A stretch of DNA of 64,000 nucleotides from Epiperipatus broadwayi. Lineage: Eukaryota > Onychophora > Udeonychophora > Euonychophora > Peripatidae. The position numbers were made by a program, and so were the translations under genes. Shown here in pieces: positions 14,450 to 27,969 of the stretch. The notes under the pieces are model-generated. The model saw only the letters and a program-made list of their open reading frames with translations, made no database searches and was not told the DNA's origin. Within the stretch, counting starts at the first letter, position 1. Each line of letters begins with the position of its first letter. The stretch lies in the NCBI GenBank assembly GCA_028023455.1, contig JAQFVV010000018.1, forward strand, positions 11,366,771-11,430,770, written 5' to 3'.

Positions 14450-17400
14450 GTATTATGATACAATTAATTTCAGATAAATTTCAAAATAATTTGACTAAAT
14501 TTATATGGATGTAATGCAGTGGTATTATGCCCCAATTTCCAATAAACTGACATCTTAAACATTTGATTGCTTATCTACCCTATCACTATTTCTCTGTGTA
14601 CATAGTTTGCAATAACAGTAAGTTCTGTTATAAAGTGAAAATAATAATAAAGATGATCATTTTCCATAAAGTGCCACTTACTTAATAATTTATTCTTATA
14701 GATGATACTTTCCAACTTTTTAAATTTTTGTATTATATATACCTGCATAATTGGCTAGCTTTAAATCAAAAGCATCTAGTTTATAGACGACTATTCAAAG
14801 AAGGCAGATTTAGAGAAAATACTGAATAATAATTTTTATTGAGAAATAATGCTTAAAAATTTCTTTTTTATAGTTTTAAAATATTTTTTTTACTGTGAAA
14901 AATTTTGCACAGGTAAACAAAATAGAATAAAGAAATAAAATTGAAATGTAATAGAGAAAAAAAACATCAATGATTAATTTTAATGATTTTGTGCTGTAAA
15001 CACACACATACTCACAAATTATCACAATCTAAATACATTTATTATCATTCAAAGACTTTGATTTTATCATATGACATCCTGTTAACTAAATTTATTGTTT
15101 TTGTGTCACAAGATACATTTATTGATATGATTACAAAATTAATTTAGTTTATTCCATTCAGAATCAAAACTTTACATTGCTGTGTATTATATAGTTATTT
15201 CAAAATAATTTAATGTGCAATTTAATAAATATAGTATGTATATGATAAACAAAATCGATTTTACACCCACACACATAATGATGTTCATAAGTTTAATATT
15301 CTCGCAAAACAAAAATAAAAATCATATTCAAAACTTTTATTTATAAAAATTTCTCAATACATCCATCATTATTCTCTCACAAAATTAAATGTGATAAAAA
15401 CATGAATGGTATCAAGAATCATAATATTACATGCCTTAATAATAAACTAATGTTTTAATATTACTAATATTACTTTAGAATGCCATTGCTTTCAACAGAT
15501 AAAAATCTAGTAGTATGAGATCTAGGTATCCTGCTTGTCTTTAATGATAGTAAGTTGTTGATCCAAGATATCTTTGCTTGGCTATTATAATACCCAATAG
15601 CACCAAATTTTCATCTTCTTTCAAGATATTAGCCAATATACCATCAATGACATTCTAAATGGAAACCTAATTTTAATTACATACTTATTGTTCATTTTGA
15701 AATTGTATACAAGCATGGATTATACTATAATCAGTGGTGGTTATTTTTTTAAATGTATAGCTCATTCATAATAAGTTATCATATTGTTCAATTTCTTTGG
15801 AAGCTTAAAGTTATATATGCTGTTTATAAATCTTAAAAACCAATTAATATTATCTTTAGACATTTTTTTGGAGATCTTTCTGCAGAAAAAAAAAATCAGT
15901 TATTGTTTTATCATTAATTGATCTTTTGTAAGATTTACTGTAATATATATTACTTATGAATCCCATTTCCCTAAAATTTGTGACAAGTCTGCTAATATAA
16001 TTTTATGTAGGTATTAGCTCTTGTTCTGATTAAAATCTTATAAATTTTACTCATAATGTCTCCATGAGTAGAATTATTATTATTACTTTTTCTTATTCAC
16101 ATAATATCATTGTCAGCATATATATATTAAACATTTATTGCTGAATGTTAGGATACTGTGTGTATATATATAATAGTACAAATAATTTCTATTTTATAAT
16201 CCTGCCATAAACTACCAATGTATTTCAGACTGCAGTTCATCAAATGATCATGCTCAAACAGTTTATTATTATTTACTACATTAATTATAAAATTTTATGT
16301 CATTGATTAAGTTACTGCTTTTGAAACAAAAATATTTATATTTATTATCCAGTTTATATATCAGTTTATTATCTTGTAAATATTCCAATATTATCATTTA
16401 CAATAAAATAATCTAATGAATTTCTGTATTTCCTTATGTGAAATATGTCCATTTTATATTTCTTCATTATTTTATTAATTATAATTGTTTTAAATTCTTA
16501 AATCTGACAATAAAAGTTTTAAATGTTTAATTAATTTAAACTCTTAACAAATAGATAAATGTCAATGTCTTTGCATTTCTTTTAAAAAAAATTTATTCTG
16601 CACTTCAATTTAGCAATATAACCATTCTTTTACAATGGGGTGTGTGCATGAAAACAAAATAGTCTTTAAATAAAGCAATATAAAGCAAAGATTTCTCCAA
16701 ATAACTATCCATAGATGAACAGTAAAGGACAAAGTATTTTTCACCAGTCTTTCATTATTATTAAACTAAATACTAACTTGAACTATGTAGTTTTTCCATT
16801 TTTATCACCAACTTTAAAATCACCTACTCTACTTATGTTTTTTTTTTTTACATTAGGCTATCATTATAAATAGGTAGAACATTTTCATTAATTTGTATTC
16901 TATCAAATATATAGAATATATTCTTAATTTATTAGAAAATTTTATTGTTTTAATGAAGCAAACATAAGAAATGTGAATTTTTATTTTTTTGCATATTTAT
17001 AAATTAATCCAAGATTGATGGTTAAGTGCATTTGGGATTTTTAATACAGTTGAATATTTTTCTTTAATTGAAAATACTATTAACTAGTAGAATTAATCAG
17101 TTTAATGTTTATGTATTTAATTTTAACAGTATAGTTAATGGTTTAACAAAATCATAAACAAAATGCACAAATTATTGTAAAAACTATACAAATGCTATGT
17201 GCAGCTATAATCTTTCTGTCAGAAAAATCATTCACATTTTTATATATTATTTCTCAGATCTATTTTCTCATTATGGAACAAATCAAATTAATTCTCAGTT
17301 TCTAATGTACTCATTTAAAACTGAATTAAATTAAATTGAAACATTCCATTTTATAGTTGAATTATAATGTTATTTAAAAAATTGTTAAACTCTGTAAAGT

Positions 17401-17771
17401 ATTATTTGTTTTACTATAAATGATTTAATAATGAAAAGTATATTTTAATTAATAAGAATCTGAAATTGTTTTTAATATGTAAGGTAGATATTATTATCCT
17501 ATATCTATTTCTTTTTTTATGATCAATTTGAACAATCACAAAGTTTAGTATTTTTTAAAAGTTTTGCTGCTATTTCATATTTATCCTATTTTGATATTTT
17601 TAAATAAAAATTTTCTGATAAATTCTAAAATTGGAATTATTTCAAATATGAATGAAATTTAAAAAGCGAGTTTCATCATTTTATTTATACCCAAAGGATT
17701 TTTGAATTAAGTTGGAAATAGATGTATTCTCCACATTTACTATTTTAATGATTTTATCTTAGTAATTATAT
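14450..17771. other. AT-rich noncoding stretch
   Basis: No recognisable gene, RNA or bounded element. Short CA-rich runs occur near 15000-15020 and 15263-15280. Confidence 0.5.
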
Positions 17772-18175
17772 GTTGGACTTTTCCATCATCTAATATTAAA
17801 TATCAAATGCCTTTAGAAATATTCAAATTTATTTAAACTTTTCAAATACATTCAACTATTAATAATAACATACAGATTAATTACATTGTAACTCAACATC
17901 TCATGTGGTATTATTCATATCTTTTCTCAAATGTTGCTGGTCTCAGCAGTGACAGCATTAACATAGGAATCAAATCTAAAAATCCAGGTTCAATTCTAAT
18001 GTTAGAACTGTGGCTAGTCAGGCCAGCAATGCCTGAAGAAGACAGAAGAATGTTACTATTCAAAATGTATCTAACTTGTGTTCTATTACTAACAGTTGAA
18101 TGTATTTGGAAAGTTTAAATAAACTTTGAATATTTCTAAAGAATATTTAATATTAAATGATGGAAACAGTCCAAT
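17772..18175. mobile_element. Hairpin SINE-like element, copy 1
   Basis: Outer arms of ~95 bp (about 17772-17870 and 18080-18175) are inverted repeats of each other. They share TTTCCATCAT, TTAATATTAAAT, CTTTAGAAATATTCAAA and AAATACATTCAACT. The centre (17930-18045) is a second, shorter inverted pair containing GCTGGTCTCAG / TGGCTAGTCAGGCCAGC and a box-B-like AGGTTCAATTCTAA. The whole layout matches the element at 52653-53341, which has clearer tRNA-like boxes and a target duplication. This copy is older and shorter. It is best read as an inverted dimer of a tRNA-derived SINE or a fold-back element; the class remains open. Confidence 0.65.
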
Positions 18176-21100
18176 ATATAATTATTACTAAAATGCCATC
18201 ATCGCAAACCTTCTGTTTTAATAATAAAATAGGAAATCCTACTTTCTAAATTTAATTTTATATTCTGTATCTCATAATCCAGAATAAAATGAGCTGAGTT
18301 TCAAGCAGAGCTACTTTTGCATTGAAAACATTTTAAAAAATATATATTTATATCTAAAGCTATCTTATATTATTATTTTTAATAAAAAAAAAATTAAGTT
18401 TAAAATCCAATATTTCAAATGTATATTTTTCTCATGTTAAAATTGTTATTTGTTCATGATCTAATGAAATACTTGAAGGCTGGACTGATTATCAATGAAA
18501 AACAAAAAGATAGTTCATTTATAATATGTGGAAATTTTTGCTTTCTTTTCATTATTCATTTCATTAATAGAATTTAACTAAAATTGAGTTATATACTACA
18601 TGGAGCGAAAGATGTATTAAATTGATGTCATTATTGACAAATTAATTAATATAGATAAATCTAAGAAATATAAAAAGTATAGGTAGTAATAGAATTATAC
18701 AAGATTGAAATGAAAAAAAAAAGCTACTATATTGTAAAAAAAAACATGCTAAATTTGATCACTAAACTGATCTCCATAAAATAAGGAATTAAAATATATA
18801 TATATAGAATTATTAAATAGACATGGATGCGTAACAATAAGAGCAGGAAATTTGATATTCCAATAACCTTTGAGAATTAAAACATTATTTATACTTTTTT
18901 ATTTTACATGTAATTATTGCAATTTTTCTAATTTTTAAAATATATATATTGTTTTTATTTTTAAATATATATAATATTTAAAAGTTAAAAGATGAGAGAA
19001 GAAAAAAATAAAACAAAACTGATGTGATTTTAGAGTTTAAAAAATGCTTTTGAAAAAGATTTTATTGTTAATTTGCAAAAAAAATATTCCAGAATAAAAC
19101 ATTATCATTACAAAGCATTTGTTTATATTTATCAGATTAAAATATTTTTTTGATGAGATATAGGCATAAGGTCAGCATAGTTTGCAAATTGTAACAGCAG
19201 AAAAAATATCAGAACATGTTATTGGTGATCAAGAATGAATCACATGTGTGCGCTGAAGAAGCTACTAAAAGTATGCATTTAAATATTTGCACAAGGCAGT
19301 TACACTGAATTGAAATACTTACATATTTATTTTATTACACTCTTTTCATATCAATCTTAATGTTAAAAATGTTTACATATTTCTGTCAAATATATAATAA
19401 AATTAATACTTGAAATGAAGATTGGTAGCTCATTTAGTTAAATAAAATAATAATAAATTTTAAAATATAAATAAAAACAGCCTGCTGCCATAAATTCCAT
19501 AAAATTGTGTATATCTAAAGGCAAAATAACCTGAAATAATTGGATCTTTGTTCTAGTTTAGTTGCTTTTTTTTTTTTTTTTTAAATATTGAGTACAGACA
19601 GCTATTAGTTGAATGAATAATTAGTTTAAGTATTAAATACTGGTATTAAGTTTTATTTTAATATCTTAACTAAAACATAAAATTTCTATGTGACATATTT
19701 TCTGTAAAAAAAATTAAAATGGCAATATAGCAACCTTGAAAATTAATAATTATTTGCATTAATGGATACAATAAGTAATAATAGCAAATGTTTTAAACAC
19801 AAGACAATCCTAAAAGTTGATCATAATAAATATTTAACAAGAATGAAAAATATATTTAGAAATTGCAAATAGTAAGACTTGAAATGCATTGCATTTTAGA
19901 GTTGGATCTAAATTATAATAATTTTTACAATTGCATTTACTCTGAAATTTCTTATAATCTAGATAGTAAGCACATTGCTAAATAAATAATAAGCATTTGA
20001 TGGAAACTTAACTGAAGTATTATAATTGTACAATAACACCAGTTGAATACAATTAATTTTATGCAGTGTAGTGAACTCAAGAGCTAAAAAGGTTTCAGAT
20101 TGATTCTAGGTTAAAAGAAACTTTATTGGTCAATAAAATGGAATTATTGTGCACATCGAGATGCTTGAGTGCTCAAACTTTGCATGATCTCTCAAGCTAT
20201 TAGCAACACTTATTTTTTTATCTCGTGAAAATTAAATTCCGCAAATGAGTTAAAATATTCCATTTAGAAGTGAAAATGATTTGGTTCAATTTTTCAAGTT
20301 AATGACTAGAAAAAATACAGATTACATTGTAATCATGCAATATGTTTATTGTCTTCTTTTATTTTGCCATTCTTTCTTCTATTTATTTATTTTTCTTTAA
20401 TGTCTTATTAATCACATTTATGTTAAATAGCAGCAAGGTATAATATTAGTAATACTTATATTGATATTGTAATCATAAACTTCTTCCATATTTATTTAAT
20501 TTTCAGGAATAGACATGGATTCAACAGTTTCTAATAATAAAGATAAATAAATCACAATTTGTAATTCTAACTTTTACCAAAAGTACTTATTTTAAGACAT
20601 TAATGCATTTTTGTAAACATCCTCATAAAAAAAAAACTTTAATAATTGACATATAATAGTATTTCATGAAATAAGCCATTAGATAAAAAAAAAAAAAAAC
20701 TACATTTTAATAAAATAATTTATGATAATATTAAATCGTGCTATCACACTTCCAACGTAAAGCTGTAACAACAAATAGAAAACTAAATTAAATGGCTGAG
20801 CGCTTTCAAGACAAACGTAAAGTATAAATCTACAGGTTATTACTTAAAATAATTTATGTGAAAATAGAGCAGAAATATTTTTAACTGTAATATGTTCACT
20901 TGATCATAACATTTCATTTCATGTATTGTTTAGTGAATCTTTCAACAGTCTGTATGTAATTATAAGCTGTTTTTATTTGAAGAGTTCAGATGCTAATGTT
21001 TTAAAGTTTTAATTTTCCTTAATTTATTGACTTATTTTGGAGAGATAAGTTTGATCCATTTACTAATTAATTTTAAAAAATCATCAAGCAGTTATTATTT

Positions 21101-24100
21101 AAAATCTACTTAATAACTGTAAAAAATTATAAATTGGGGCAATCTTTAAAAATAAAAAAAGACAAATTATAAATAGGAAAAATACATAAATTTGGATTTA
21201 CAATTTCATATAATGAAAATTTATGATTTATTTTCGTACTTAATTAAAACTAGTCTTTTAAAATTAATAATTTATCTTTTGCAAAATCATTTAATGTTTG
21301 GATATTTGAATGTTTATCATGAAAGAATAATGTCAAATAGACTAAAAAAAAAACAGCAAATCTGATTCATGATTTGATCTATATAATTGTTTTTCATATT
21401 ATTTACCTTTTTTTTAATAATTTATTTATGGGATTATAATGGCTATATTCATTTACAAGTAGCTCTTAATTACAGTTAAAAATATTCTTGAAATCACTGT
21501 GGACTTTTTTATTCTATTTTCTGAATTTTGCATTTATTGTTCAGCTTTATCACTATTTTTTGCTTGATAATAATATTATTTGTAAGGAATTCATTAAATA
21601 TATAAAGTTTTTTTTTTTACTTTTATAAATTAATTTTAGAATCCAGAGATAAATATTTCAAAATTAAAAAGAAAACTTTCCTATATTGCGCCACTGTTTA
21701 CTCTTCTTATTAATCAAAAGATGGTGTTAATACATTTTGAATTACAAATTTGCATGATAATTAGAAATTAAATAACTAGTTGGTTTATATTTTTGAGCAA
21801 GTTGTCTAAAAGATTTGGACTACATTCCATATATTGAATCTTAAAAATAAATATTTTGTCTATACATTAAAAAAGCAATAATAATGTCATGAAAAGAAAA
21901 TGGACCTTAATATTGAAACAAAAGTTTCTACTTCAAAACATGATTTATATTACCTCATGCAACATATTTCTCATGTAATTATTAAACATTCAGGTACTAT
22001 AACTTAGAATAATTTTCTCAATAAATAGGATTTATAGTAAATGCAGTATCAATGTTATTACTTTTCTCATGAAGTTAGTTTAATAATTTTTTTTAATGAT
22101 TGGCCATTTAAAAAATTTAGACCTTCCAGAAAAAAAAGGCAAACTTATTTTGCATTAAATCAACCAATAACAATATTTAATATATACAGTACTATAAAAT
22201 AATCAAGATTCCAAGTTAAGCTAGGCAAAAGGTACATATATTATGAAATCGATAAAAAAATTTACCTCAGTAAAAGAAACTTTAAATCAATTACATATTT
22301 ATAATAGAAGATTGGTAAAAAAATGTGATACTTTTCTTTTAAGAGATCGACATAGAAAAGATCAACAAGATCATTTGCTAATTACTTGGCTACTCTGATT
22401 ATTTATAATTTTTCTTCTAATAATGATGTTTGTTTTTTAAAGTTATTGTTAAGAATACTTTTTTATATCCTCATAAGTGCAATTTATTCAAGATTGCATT
22501 TAGCCCAAATTATAATGAAATACCAATGGAAAATCTTTTAAGGTATATGGGTTGTGGCACTTAAAAATAGATCTATATTATTAATTTATTTAAATTTTGA
22601 AAAACCTAATCAATCAGAATATTAACTTTTATTTCTTTAATGTATTTCTAAACAGTAATTGTCTTTTTTAAGTTGTTTTCATTTATTATAAATTTGTATT
22701 TAATATTTGTTTAAAAATGTACTTGATGCTGGAAATGCAAGACAATTCTTTACATTCTAATTAACTTTACAATTATTAAAATTATGATTCTAAATTTAAA
22801 TAAATAATTAAAATATAACAAAGTAAAGAATTTTCTACAATTTATATATATCCAGTAGACTATTTTCAAGACACCATATTTACTTAATAATGAATATTTT
22901 AAAAGCAATTATTTATTATTGGCGACTTTCAACAGATTTGTATAGGCTGCTTTTTTATTATTGGCCTTTTCTTTATTTGTAATATACAGTCTGCCACTAG
23001 TAGATTGAATTCTTTATCTGAAAGCAAATTGAGATAATTAGTTAACATTATTTGCAAATAATACTATAATTGGATTTGCACATTAGTCCATTATGTAATT
23101 TTTCTGACCCAAATGTGTATATGCAAATTCAATATTTCTTGTTGATAAAGGCCAATAGATATAAACTGGTTTATGGATTTGGCTAGCACTATCATCTAAT
23201 GATTATTGATTACCCAAGCTTATAATAAATGGTTCTGAAATAGAATATTTTGCCTTTCTTATAATTCCTGATTTTTTACAAATATAATTTCTTTTATTGG
23301 TACTTTGCCATTTGTGGGCATTTTGTATTTATATTCATTTTAAAAATTATACTGGTTATCCACTGATTTCTTTCTCATTAACAGTTTTTCTAAATTAAAG
23401 GGGGCATGCAGTTTAATAACAAAGATGAAACCTAAAATGGATTATTAATTATTGTTGTATTCATTAAATAAAAACAGTACTAATTTATCAATAACTGTGA
23501 TTATGAAGAAAATCTTGATGAATACAAATCTTCTGATCTTTTCTTATATAATTTTTCATCATACAAAAATTTATTAGCTTCTATTCAGTCATGAAGATAT
23601 ATTTATTTAACCCTTTGATTAAATCACCAACAACTCAATTAATTTGTCAGTAGTAAATCTTTCTATTTAATCATAATTGTTGCCATCTTTATCATATGCA
23701 AAAAAAAGTGATGTGTGACAGTTGATTCATCATTGATAATTATCCATAACTTGAAAGTATATCCTATCACTTTTTACATAAAAAAAAGAAGTCTTAAGTA
23801 ACTTTTTTCTCTTTCTATAATTTCAGATCAAAATAAGTATCTATCAATTTTTATAACATGAATAATATATTTTTATTGCTATTTTTTCTCATTTCATTTC
23901 TACATTATATTTTATATCAATACTATATACTTAAATCATAGAGAAAAAACGTGGCATTATAATGAATTGTTGAAATTTGTCTTTAATAGAAAAATATTTA
24001 TCTTTAAATCTGAGTTCTACCAATGATGATTTTTTAATGAATTCATAATAAAAAAGATATGTTTTCATCTTAAAAAAATTTGATTTACAATATTTAATTT

Positions 24101-24562
24101 TCTTATCGATGAGAAAGAAAGGTAGACAACTTATTGGCATTTTAAAAATTATTTCATTTAAAATTGTTGGTTAAAAAAAAGCCACAAGACCAAAAATGCT
24201 AAAGCTTAGTATTGAATTATTTACCTTATATAAATTTAAATTCATGACAATTTACTAAAATCTCCTAATGAAATTTATAGTGTCAATCAAACCTTTTAAA
24301 ATTTTGAAAGCTAATTCAGGATTTCAAATTGGTCAATATACATTCTATATTCATAGATTCATCTTGAGCTATTTAGTCTTTACTCAGGATGGAGACACCA
24401 CTAAAACAGATTTTAAAATTGATGCACATTCAAAATGCTAAGATTTTTAATTTAGCCAAATCATACATTATGAAATAAATATGAATTTTATATGATAATT
24501 CTGACAAATTGCATGAAATAAAAACAGACATAACAATAAAACATCATATGATTCAGATATCT
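18176..24562. other. AT-rich noncoding stretch
   Basis: About 6.4 kb with no supported gene or bounded element. Poly-T (19565-19583), poly-A (20684-20699) and TA runs are common. The block 20070-20220 (GTGAACTCAAGAG, then AAGTGCTCAA-like sequence) shares short pieces with 400-420 and 4780-4820, suggesting a faint old repeat. Confidence 0.5.
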
Positions 24563-24566
24563 GTAT

Positions 24567-26306
24567 TGTACCGGGTCGAACCGCTGAAACCACCTACTTA
24601 TATGTATATATAAGTTTTGGCCGGTTTCAAACTCCTTCACAATACATTTATAATATTATAAAGGTTAGGTGAACGAACCGGCACGTTCGAGCAAAATGGG
24701 AGATCTTATTAATAGCTTTAACTATCAACAATGGCCCATCTCGGCTGCTAGATTCAAACCCCTACCATCCAAATACTTTATTTGTTTCGGGGTAAACCCC
24801 GCCAGCTAGTCTGAAGACTAACATATTCGGGTAGTAGGCTCATAATCCAGCGCTCGAAACAATTCCCTTAACCAGCCCAGTCTAATTTTAATCAATGATA
24901 TTTATTGCTAATAAGATATTGATAAAAAGAATTGACCGACAGATCAAGTTTAAATTTAAAAATAATTTATTTCAATCAACATCAATTAAGTTTAAATATA
25001 ATTTACTAACCAACATCAACGCATTCTAAACATTTTATAAATCCAAATTTCACACACGCACATTTTAAATTCACATATGATAGGATATTTCATGAACAAA
25101 GCAACATAATCTTAGACATTTAAATTAACTCTCATTCGCAAAAATAATAATAAAGCATTAATGACATTTGAGACTCTCGCACACACATCAATAGTTCCTT
25201 TTATGTATGATAGAGTTCATATAATGTTAATCTTCAATATTTACGGATTACAGTGGTGACTACTACTGGTAAATAATAATAATAAAACAGATACCTAGGA
25301 TTTTTTTTCTTGTCGGTGGCTACTTCTGCTGCTTCTAATGGATTGTATCTAACCGGTTAGATTTTGTTTATGGAAGAGATTTTATGGTAATCCGTTGGTT
25401 TCTTCTTGGAGACAGCTGCACGTTTTGACGGAGGGTTTCGGTGTTGTTATCCAGACATTATTTCTCAGGCAGGTTTTGATGATCTTATTGGACTAAAAAG
25501 GCTGGAGCGCAAGCGTATATTTCCAAAAGCTTTTCAGCACTGCATTTCTGTAAACTGACACAGTAAAACTAGACTGAATTTCAAACTCCAACTGAAATGT
25601 CTGATAAACGAAAAAAAGTCTATTTATACCTGCGACGTGTTTTTGTTTTAATATCCTCCGGCAATACGTGTTGTCGAAATTCCTTTAGATTAATTATTAT
25701 GACGTGTTTTTCGATTGAATATTTTATTAGTAGTAGCTATTTTAAAATGTGTTGTTTTCATATCTTTAATTAGCAGTCCACCACTGTGTTTCTTTTGAAA
25801 TACATTTCATTTCTTTATTCATTTTTCTTTTTTTTATAGTATTCTTACATGCATACTTTTGTTTACATTCGCACGCACTAATATAATCTATTACAATAAA
25901 CTGGAATGAAAAGAGATTTTTTTTTTTTTTTATATCTTAATAATTTTAACTTTTTACGAAACTCTTAGTTTGTTTTTTTTTTTTTTTATAGGAAAACTGG
26001 TTAAGGGAATTGTTTCGAGCGCTGGATTATGAGCCTACTACCCGAATATGTTAGTCTTCAGACTAGCTGGCGCCCCGGGGTTTACCCCGAAACAAATAAA
26101 GTATTTGGATGGTAGGGGTTTGAATCTAGCAGCCGAGATGGGCCATTGTTGATAGTTAAAGCTATTAATAAGATCTCCCATTTTGCTCGAACGTGCCGGT
26201 TCGTTCACCCTAACCTTTATAATATTATAAATGATTGAGAAGGAGTTTGAAACCGCCAAAACTTATATATACGATAAGTAGGTGGTTTCAGCGGTTCGAC
26301 CCTACA
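24567..26306 (-). repeat. Left LTR-like block (3' LTR by orientation)
   Basis: About 1.74 kb, running from TGTACCGGG to CCCTACA. Its first 309 bp (24567-24875) and last 310 bp (25997-26306) are inverted copies of one another, so each LTR can itself fold into a large hairpin. The 1.1 kb between them is unique in the window and contains a minus-strand TATAAATA at 25621-25628, a plausible LTR promoter. Copy A lacks a 5-base piece in the CCCCGGGGCGCC stretch that copies B and C retain. Long inverted arms are not a normal LTR feature. Confidence 0.6.
25621..25628 (-). promoter_or_regulatory. Putative LTR TATA box
   Basis: On the minus strand the sequence reads GGTATAAATAGAC, a good TATA box within the left LTR block. 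It agrees in direction with the primer-binding-site-like sequence at 26313-26331. Confidence 0.4.
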
Positions 26307-26312
26307 TAAATG

Positions 26313-26331
26313 GCCCCACGTTGGGCGCCAT
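26313..26331 (-). other. tRNA primer-binding-site-like sequence
   Basis: The minus strand reads TGGCGCCCAACGTGGGGCC, starting with the TGG expected to pair with a tRNA 3' CCA end. It lies a few bases inside the right LTR block, as a Gypsy-type primer site would. The surrounding 28 bp also form TAAATGG...CCATTTA. It is essentially all that remains of the internal region. Confidence 0.6.
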
Positions 26332-26334
26332 TTA

Positions 26335-27368
26335 TGTACCGGGTCGAACCGCTAAAACCACCTACTTATACGTATATATAAGTTTTGGCCGGTTTCAAAC
26401 TCCTTCACAATACATTTATAATATTATAAAGGTTAGGTGAACGAACCGGCACGTTCGAGCAAAATGGGAGATCTTATTAATAGCTTTAACTATCAACAAT
26501 GGCCCATCTCGGCTGCTAGATTCAAACCCCTACCATCCAAATACTTTATTTGTTTCGGGGTAAACCCCGGGGCGCCAGCTAGTCTGAAGACTAACATATT
26601 CGGGTAGTAGGCTCATAATCCAGCGCTCGAAACAATTCCCTTAACCATTTATAGGAAAACTCCCTCTCCCCTCTTTAAAGTAATTAATTGTAACTTTCAA
26701 ATTCTTTTTTCCGAAAGATTTTGATAATAATTTTTATCCAAAATTATTTTATATACATGTGCCAATTTGGCATTGGCACATTACACCCCCCTTCGTTTTA
26801 GAGTAAAATGCGTCATTTTTGACTATTTTATCTCTTGCAATTTTAATTGTTGACTATAAAGATTTATTAATTTTTTTTTTCTAGATAATTCCTACACATG
26901 TGTATATGTGCAGCATAATTCTACACCTACTAATATTCTAGATATCGAGTTATTACTGGACTTGCTTACAGGGAATCTATAATAAATACATCCCTTTTTG
27001 CACTCACCATAAGGTGCAGCAGTACCAAGAAAATAACCTAAAAGGATATCTGGATAAATACATTTAAGATACTCATCATAAGGTATCGTATTTACCGAAT
27101 ATTACAGTGTATGTGCGCGTATATACCCATGCATACTTACCTACTCGTAATACACATTAGACTGACTTTATACTTTTATTACTAATCTTATAATATTATT
27201 TGTAAATCGTTACGAACATCTTTATTTAACACATGAGTATATGTGCAGCATAATTCTACACCTATTAATACTCTAGATATCGAATTATTACTGGACTTGC
27301 TTACAGGGAACCGGCCAAAACTTATATATACGTATAAGTAGGTGGTTTCAGCGGTTCGACCCGGTACA
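26335..27368 (-). repeat. Right LTR-like block (5' LTR by orientation)
   Basis: About 1.03 kb from TGTACCGGG to CCCGGTACA. The left arm (26335-26647) is a copy of the 310 bp unit. The right arm is cut down to 58 bp (27311-27368). The middle contains a direct duplication: ATATGTGCAGCATAATTCTA and the following ~60 bp occur near 26902-26975 and again near 27239-27308, each ending GGACTTGCTTACAGGGAA. Its middle is not obviously the same as that of the left block, so the two LTRs have diverged by rearrangement. Confidence 0.55.
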
Positions 27369-27372
27369 GTAT

Positions 27373-27965
27373 GTAAACAGTATGATTTAACAAATTGGTG
27401 GCTTTATTGAAAATCTTAGAAAGTTAGCATTTATAAGTTCATTAATTTAAATAATTATACATAGTCGGTGAACAAGCATTCAGTAGTGCATCTTTTTCTG
27501 AATGCATCATGGAGAAAATCTGTATAGCATATCTAATATTAAGAAACTTTTGCCAAATCCTTAATTATGGAGAGATCAAAAGATGTTATTATAATTAGTT
27601 CACCATATCAAGTATCATTTATAAAAATCAGATTGAAAAATTTACTGAAAAAATGGATATTTGGAAAATCTTTTGAGCTATTTAAATATATTGCAAAAAT
27701 AACACAAATGAATATTATAAAGGTGAAAATTATTCATATATTGTGTGATCTTTTGGGCCAATAATTAAAAACAAACACAAAATATAGATAGAATCTTTCC
27801 CATTAGCATTTTAAATTTTGTATTGGGTAAATAATTGAAGAATCCAAAACAAATATAATTAAAATAATAATAAAAGTGATGGATGAGTAGATGGGGATGA
27901 AAAATTGTCAGAAAATTATTATGTATTATTAGGTGGAAATAAGTTGATGTCAACTTTTGATGAAT
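27373..27965. other. Noncoding gap between two LTR insertions
   Basis: About 590 bp of AT-rich sequence separates the two LTR elements. Short open frames exist on both strands but have no recognisable content. Confidence 0.5.
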
Positions 27966-27969
27966 ATAT

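Larger units (their letters stand above)
24567..27368 (-). mobile_element. LTR-type insertion with inverted-arm LTRs and a 28 bp interior
   Basis: The insertion begins TGTACCGGGTCGAACCGC and ends with its reverse complement GCGGTTCGACCCGGTACA. It is flanked by GTAT on both sides (24563-24566 and 27369-27372), a 4-bp target duplication. Two LTR-like blocks (24567-26306 and 26335-27368), each beginning TG and ending CA, flank only 28 bp. Those 28 bp contain, on the minus strand, a tRNA primer-binding-site-like TGGCGCCCAACGTGGGGCC, a hallmark of Gypsy-type LTR elements. A ~310 bp unit occurs three times (24567-24875 +, 25997-26306 -, 26335-26647 +), plus a 58 bp tip (27311-27368 -). No gag or pol remains. 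The minus orientation is inferred from the primer site and from a TATA box in the left LTR. Confidence 0.65.

Noticed and set aside
26038-26259. Minus-strand open frame of 73 codons in the LTR block
   Set aside because: It lies wholly in the ~310 bp repeated unit, is present in other copies with changes, and has no recognised domain; more likely repeat sequence than a gene.
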